The translations under genes were made by a program, and so were the position numbers. A stretch of DNA of 8,937 nt from Campylobacteraceae bacterium (lineage in GTDB: Bacteria; Campylobacterota; Campylobacteria; Campylobacterales; Campylobacteraceae). This document shows positions 5,877-8,937 of this stretch, piece by piece (position 1 is the first letter of the stretch; each line of letters begins with the position of its first letter). Under the pieces are notes generated by a model. It saw nothing but the letters and a program-made list of their open reading frames with translations, searched no databases and was not told the DNA's origin. The stretch lies in assembly GCA_031290675.1 (NCBI GenBank), contig JAITNC010000118.1:1-8937 (forward strand), written 5' to 3'.

Positions 5877-6179
5877 CTAAATAGCTATCTCCTTAAAACT
5901 ACCATCTTTTTTATACTCATACCCCTCAAACTCATTGCCCCCTATCTGGCAAATAAGCTTGCACTGCTCTATCTCGGCTATCGCAAAAGCTTTGGAAAAC
6001 ACCTCAAAGATGTATGCTCTCGTGTTAAAAACAGGCGTTGTGCTAAAGCCCATATAAGCGTCCGCCTCGCCCTCTATCGTGTCAAAACCCTCGTCTTTGA
6101 GGTATGCGTCAAATCTTTCTCTGTTTTTGCCACCATCAAACTGCAAGAGTACCAAAACTTCGGTTTTTGTTTTACTCAT
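5877..6179 (-). CDS. Unrecognised 100-aa protein translationally coupled to dsbD
   Basis: I do not recognise this protein. The ATG at 6179 is preferred over the TTG at 6194. It lies inside the last codons of dsbD (8-nt overlap, ATGAGTAA), with a weak GGTGGAAA ahead of it. That is the usual arrangement for translational coupling. The 100-aa product starts MSKTKTEVLVLLQFDGG and has no signal peptide or membrane segment, so it should be cytoplasmic. It is small, acidic and of alpha/beta character, with a hydrophobic first strand (EVLVLLQF), a middle with GFSTTPVFNTRAYIFEVF, a single cysteine (EQCKLICQIGG has two, in a C-x3-C arrangement) and an end EYKKDGSFKEIAI. The CKLIC pair might be redox active or bind metal, but there is no family support for this. 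Context suggests a link to DsbD function. Confidence 0.75.
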   Translation of the reverse strand: MSKTKTEVLVLLQFDGGKNRERFDAYLKDEGFDTIEGEADAYMGFSTTPVFNTRAYIFEVFSKAFAIAEIEQCKLICQIGGNEFEGYEYKKDGSFKEIAI

Positions 6180-7875
6180 TTTCCACCATATCAAGATGAG
6201 CTAAAAAATCCTGCTCATTTTTAAATCCAACTATCTGCAACCCCTCTAACTCCGAGCCGTTTTTGAAAAACACGATTGACGGCGGACCATAAAGTCCAAA
6301 TCGCCTCATCAGCTCCTTGTCCTCATCGCTGTTTTTCGTCACATCGGCTCTTAGAAGTACAAAACCCAAAAGCCGCTCTTGCACACTTTTTTGGCTTAGC
6401 GTTTTGTCCTCAAACTCACTGCAGACAGCGCACCACGAGGCTGTGAACTCCAACATCACGGGCTTTTTGGCGTTTGCTATCTCCCTATCAAGTGTTTCAA
6501 GATTTTTGACTTCTGTAAAATTTACAGGCGATTTTTTCACCTTTTCACGACTAAAATTATCAACAGGAGATAAAAGCCCTCCGCCGCCATTTAAGCCGCC
6601 AAAAAACAAAATAACGCCATAAACAGACACCAAAACAGCCGACACCTTAAACGCTCTTCGCCAAAACGGTGTGAACAATTTGAAAGTAAAAACATACGCC
6701 CCAAAGCAGATGAGCAAAACAGCGTACAGCATGAGGCTTACATTTTCACTCAAGACGCGAGAGCCTATCCAGACGGCGACACCGAGCATAATAAAGCCAA
6801 ATATCCTCTGTACTCTGCGCATCCAAATGCCCGGCTTTGGCAGAAATCTGCCCGCACTCGCCCCCACGAGCAAAAGCGGCACGCCCATAGCCATACTCAT
6901 CACAAAAAGTGCCGTTCCGCCCAAAAAAGCGTCCCCACTTTGACCTATATACATCAAAGCTCCCACCAACGGAGCGGCTACGCAAGGACCTACTATCAAC
7001 GCCGAGAAAAAGCCCATCACAGCGATACCCACTACGCCTTTTTTGCCTTTGGTAAATGTTGAAAATCTGCTCTGTAAAGATGAGGGAAGCCCAAAACTAA
7101 ACAGCCCGAACATAGACAGAGCCAACAGGACAAAAATCGCGCTAAACACGCCTATCGCCCAAGGATTTTGCAAAGCTACCTGCACATTTGAGCCAAACAG
7201 TCCTGCGATAACTCCGGCGATAGTATAAGCGACAGACATAAAAAACACATACACAAAAGAGAGCCAAAAGCCTTTTTTTGCGTTCATATCTTTCTTGCCG
7301 TAACTCGCTATGATGGACGAAACTATCGGCACCATAGGAAAAGTGCAAGGCGTGAGCGAGAGCAGCAGCCCAAAGCCAAAAAAGCTCGCCAAGATAAAAA
7401 AGAAGCTCTTATCTTGAAACATTTCGGCTATTGCACCTTGCTGCGAGCCGTAACTCGTCTTTATATTGACCTCATAAACCGCACTCATCGGCGGATAGCA
7501 GATGACTCCGCCCTCAGCGCACCCCTGATACGTAACGCTTATCTTGGTTTTGCCGCTTATCTTTTGAGCTCTTAGATACTCCAAAGATATGGCGGTTTCG
7601 TACGAGTTAAAATGCACTTTTTGCTCTTTGTAAATCTCAGCCGGCAGTGCGCTAATGGTATCCGTGAAGTTAAATCTTTTGGGGCTGAGCGTTTCAAAAA
7701 TCAGCTTATCCTCAAGCAGATACACCCCCTCCTCCATCTTGATATCAACATAAACAAAGCTCTCTTGCTGCGTGAAAGTGATGTGAAACGCCTCCTCTGG
7801 GGGAATAATCTTAAAAGGGTTTTGAGCGATGAGCGATGAGGCGATAAAAAATATAACTGTTATGAGTTTTCGCAC
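6172..7875 (-). CDS. dsbD: Thiol:disulfide interchange protein DsbD
   Basis: This inner-membrane protein moves electrons from cytoplasmic thioredoxin to periplasmic partners such as disulfide isomerases and cytochrome c maturation proteins. The GTG at 7875 is chosen because AGGA (7881-7884) lies 5 nt upstream and a clean Sec signal follows (MRKLITVIFFIASSLIA, cut before QNPF). The product is then 567 aa, normal for full-length DsbD. All three redox domains are present. The N-terminal immunoglobulin-like domain has C119/C126 in YQGCAEGGVICYPP. A core of about eight membrane segments has C177 (LTPCTFPMVP) and C298 (VGPCVAAPL). The C-terminal thioredoxin domain has C482/C485 (SWCAVC). The N-terminal pair is spaced C-x6-C, one residue wider than E. 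coli. A glycine-rich linker (GGLNGGGG) precedes the thioredoxin domain. Confidence 0.96.
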   Translation of the reverse strand: MRKLITVIFFIASSLIAQNPFKIIPPEEAFHITFTQQESFVYVDIKMEEGVYLLEDKLIFETLSPKRFNFTDTISALPAEIYKEQKVHFNSYETAISLEYLRAQKISGKTKISVTYQGCAEGGVICYPPMSAVYEVNIKTSYGSQQGAIAEMFQDKSFFFILASFFGFGLLLSLTPCTFPMVPIVSSIIASYGKKDMNAKKGFWLSFVYVFFMSVAYTIAGVIAGLFGSNVQVALQNPWAIGVFSAIFVLLALSMFGLFSFGLPSSLQSRFSTFTKGKKGVVGIAVMGFFSALIVGPCVAAPLVGALMYIGQSGDAFLGGTALFVMSMAMGVPLLLVGASAGRFLPKPGIWMRRVQRIFGFIMLGVAVWIGSRVLSENVSLMLYAVLLICFGAYVFTFKLFTPFWRRAFKVSAVLVSVYGVILFFGGLNGGGGLLSPVDNFSREKVKKSPVNFTEVKNLETLDREIANAKKPVMLEFTASWCAVCSEFEDKTLSQKSVQERLLGFVLLRADVTKNSDEDKELMRRFGLYGPPSIVFFKNGSELEGLQIVGFKNEQDFLAHLDMVENE

Positions 7876-7880
7876 GATAA

Positions 7881-7884
7881 TCCT
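7881..7884 (-). promoter_or_regulatory. Shine-Dalgarno AGGA that fixes the dsbD GTG start
   Basis: AGGA on the minus strand is 5 nt before GTG at 7875. The open frame runs on to a TTG at 7914, but the extra residues (DTIGQNQRFRII) are polar and would separate the start from the signal peptide. A candidate -10 box also falls within that stretch. Confidence 0.7.
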
Positions 7885-7903
7885 AAATCTTTGATTTTGC
7901 CCA

Positions 7904-7909
7904 ATTGTA
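7904..7909 (-). promoter_or_regulatory. Candidate -10 box (TACAAT) for dsbD
   Basis: TACAAT on the minus strand would start transcription near 7897, about 22 nt before the GTG at 7875. TTGATA lies 15 bp upstream, a short spacing for a -35 box, so this promoter is less certain than the others in the window. Confidence 0.4.
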
Positions 7910-7965
7910 TCCAATGTTGATAAATATCAAAATTAAAAAGGTGTAATCGTAAAAAATTAACCCTA

Positions 7966-7971
7966 TATAAT
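7966..7971 (+). promoter_or_regulatory. Probable -10 box (TATAAT) for ppk2
   Basis: TATAAT (within TATATAAT) on the plus strand predicts a start near 7978 and a leader of about 50 nt. A second possible -10 box, TACAAT, is at 7974-7979. No -35 box is evident. The promoter is divergent from that of dsbD in a 151-bp shared intergenic region (7876-8026). Confidence 0.55.
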
Positions 7972-8016
7972 GATACAATTAGATAAAAAGCGTTATGATA
8001 AGGTAGATTTTATTCA

Positions 8017-8021
8017 AAGGA
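8017..8021 (+). promoter_or_regulatory. Shine-Dalgarno AAGGA of ppk2
   Basis: AAGGA lies 5 nt before the ATG at 8027. An internal ATG at 8174 (residue 50), which would remove the lysine-rich tail, has no such site. The tail is therefore likely to be translated. Confidence 0.75.
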
Positions 8022-8026
8022 AGACC

Positions 8027-8937
8027 ATGGCAGAGGAAAAACAGCTTGAATTTAAGCCGGAGAAAAAACAAGAAAAGAAGCAGCAAAAAGCTGAAAAGAT
8101 AGCAAAAGCCGCAAAAGCGGAAAAGCCAATCAAAGATAAAGCTGCAAAAAAACCAAAAGAGAAAGCCGGTAAAATGCGTGTTTGGATAAAACAGAACAAA
8201 CTTGATTATGAGCAAAAGATAAGAGAGCTGCAGATAGAACTTTTGAAGCTGCAAAAATACGTAAAAGAGAGCGGGCTGCGCATTCTCATCATCTTTGAAG
8301 GCAGGGACGCTGCTGGAAAAGGCGGCACGATAAAAACGATGACAGAACACATCAATCCGCGAGGTGCGAGAGTCGTGGCGCTTGAAAAGCCTTCGGACAA
8401 AGAGCGCACTCAATGGTACTTTCAACGATACGTGGAACACCTCCCCTCAGCTGGCGAGATAGTGTTTTTTGACCGTTCGTGGTACAACCGTGCGGGAGTT
8501 GAGCCTGTTATGGGGTTTTGTACGAAAGAGGAGTATCAAGAGTTTTTGATAGAAGTGCCGAAGTTTGAATCCCTCATAGCAAGGTCGGGTATAAAAATCT
8601 TTAAATTTTACTTTTCGGTTACAAAAGAGGAGCAGAAAAAACGCTTTGAACAGCGCAGAAAAGACCCTCTAAAACACTTCAAACTTTCGCCAATAGACGA
8701 AAAAGCGCAGGATTTTTGGGACCAATACACGCTCGCCGAATACTCAATGTTTTTGGCTTCACACACGAAAGAGTGCCCGTGGGCGATAGTATATTCGGAC
8801 AATAAAAAAGAGGCAAGGCTCAACACGATAAGACATCTTCTAAGCCAGATAGATTATCCGCACAAATCCAAAAAAGATATCTTAAATATAGACAAAAGTG
8901 TATTTAAAACCGGCGAGGAAGTGGTAGAAACAGCGAC
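8027..8937 (+). CDS. ppk2: Polyphosphate kinase 2 (class-I-like), C-terminus cut by window end
   Basis: PPK2 enzymes transfer phosphate between polyphosphate and nucleotides, typically making GTP or ATP from the diphosphate in the single-domain class I type; it is cytoplasmic. The 303 residues visible hold one PPK2 domain from about 55 on. Walker A is EGRDAAGKGG (91-100, K98). The conserved PRGARVVALEKPSDKERTQWYFQRY follows in two parts (111-120 and 121-135). Walker B is FFDRSWYNRAGVEPVMGF (147-164, D149). The lid with RRKDPLKHFKLSP is at 210-222. Only a short end should be missing. The first 49 residues are a lysine/alanine/glutamate tail (18 Lys) with Lys at every third position from 18 to 36, absent from the core family. 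Downstream residues 280-303 look like a short polar extension. It is divergently transcribed from dsbD. Confidence 0.95.
   Translation, partial: MAEEKQLEFKPEKKQEKKQQKAEKIAKAAKAEKPIKDKAAKKPKEKAGKMRVWIKQNKLDYEQKIRELQIELLKLQKYVKESGLRILIIFEGRDAAGKGGTIKTMTEHINPRGARVVALEKPSDKERTQWYFQRYVEHLPSAGEIVFFDRSWYNRAGVEPVMGFCTKEEYQEFLIEVPKFESLIARSGIKIFKFYFSVTKEEQKKRFEQRRKDPLKHFKLSPIDEKAQDFWDQYTLAEYSMFLASHTKECPWAIVYSDNKKEARLNTIRHLLSQIDYPHKSKKDILNIDKSVFKTGEEVVETA

Noticed and set aside
7876..7914. TTG start adding 13 residues to DsbD
   Set aside because: GTG at 7875 has AGGA at the right distance and puts the signal peptide at the N-terminus; the extension overlaps a candidate -10 box.
7979..8440. 153-aa open frame antisense to ppk2, rich in Phe and Leu
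   Set aside because: It mirrors the lysine-rich ppk2 start (AAA/AAG read backwards as TTT/CTT), has no Shine-Dalgarno site and conflicts with a strongly supported gene.

Overview
The window looks like chromosomal DNA from a Campylobacterota (epsilonproteobacterial) species. The evidence is the hydABCD gene order, a HydA of the Wolinella/Campylobacter type with a long N-terminal leader, AT-rich intergenic DNA, strong TATAAT -10 boxes without clear -35 boxes, and lysine-rich proteins. A Sulfurimonas/Sulfuricurvum/Sulfurospirillum-like host is plausible, but I cannot fix the genus by reading alone.

Layout. On the minus strand, 4015 down to 1 is a compact operon for a membrane-bound respiratory [NiFe] uptake hydrogenase: hydA (small FeS subunit with Tat signal), hydB (large subunit with the NiFe site), hydC (cytochrome b anchor) and hydD (maturation protease, cut by the window start). 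Intervals are 9-15 bp. The 353-bp AT-rich region upstream of hydA holds a TATAAT promoter and a cluster of short palindromes built on an AAGTGCA-like half-site. Next, also on the minus strand, is a two-gene unit: an unrecognised 195-aa protein with a possible N-terminal helix-turn-helix, then a GNAT acetyltransferase. Positions 5531-5876 carry no gene. They hold that unit's promoter, a composite interspersed repeat (about 5677-5817) and an 11-bp-stem hairpin (5821-5858). A further minus-strand pair follows: dsbD (thiol:disulfide interchange protein) and a 100-aa unknown protein whose ATG lies inside the end of dsbD. Divergent from dsbD, on the plus strand, is a class-I-like polyphosphate kinase 2 gene that runs off the window end.

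How the genes work together. HydA and HydB would oxidise periplasmic H2. Electrons pass through the FeS clusters of HydA to the b hemes of HydC and on to the menaquinone pool. HydD trims the HydB C-terminus once nickel is inserted. DsbD carries reducing power across the inner membrane, where it could serve c-type cytochrome maturation or disulfide isomerisation. PPK2 links polyphosphate to nucleotide pools.

Three starts differ from the longest open frames and are set here by Shine-Dalgarno sites: 5530 (ATG), 6179 (ATG) and 7875 (GTG). I see no clear new defence or mobile system. The best leads are the palindrome cluster in the hydA leader, the composite repeat, the orphan GNAT pair, the dsbD-coupled unknown gene and the periodic lysine tail of PPK2.
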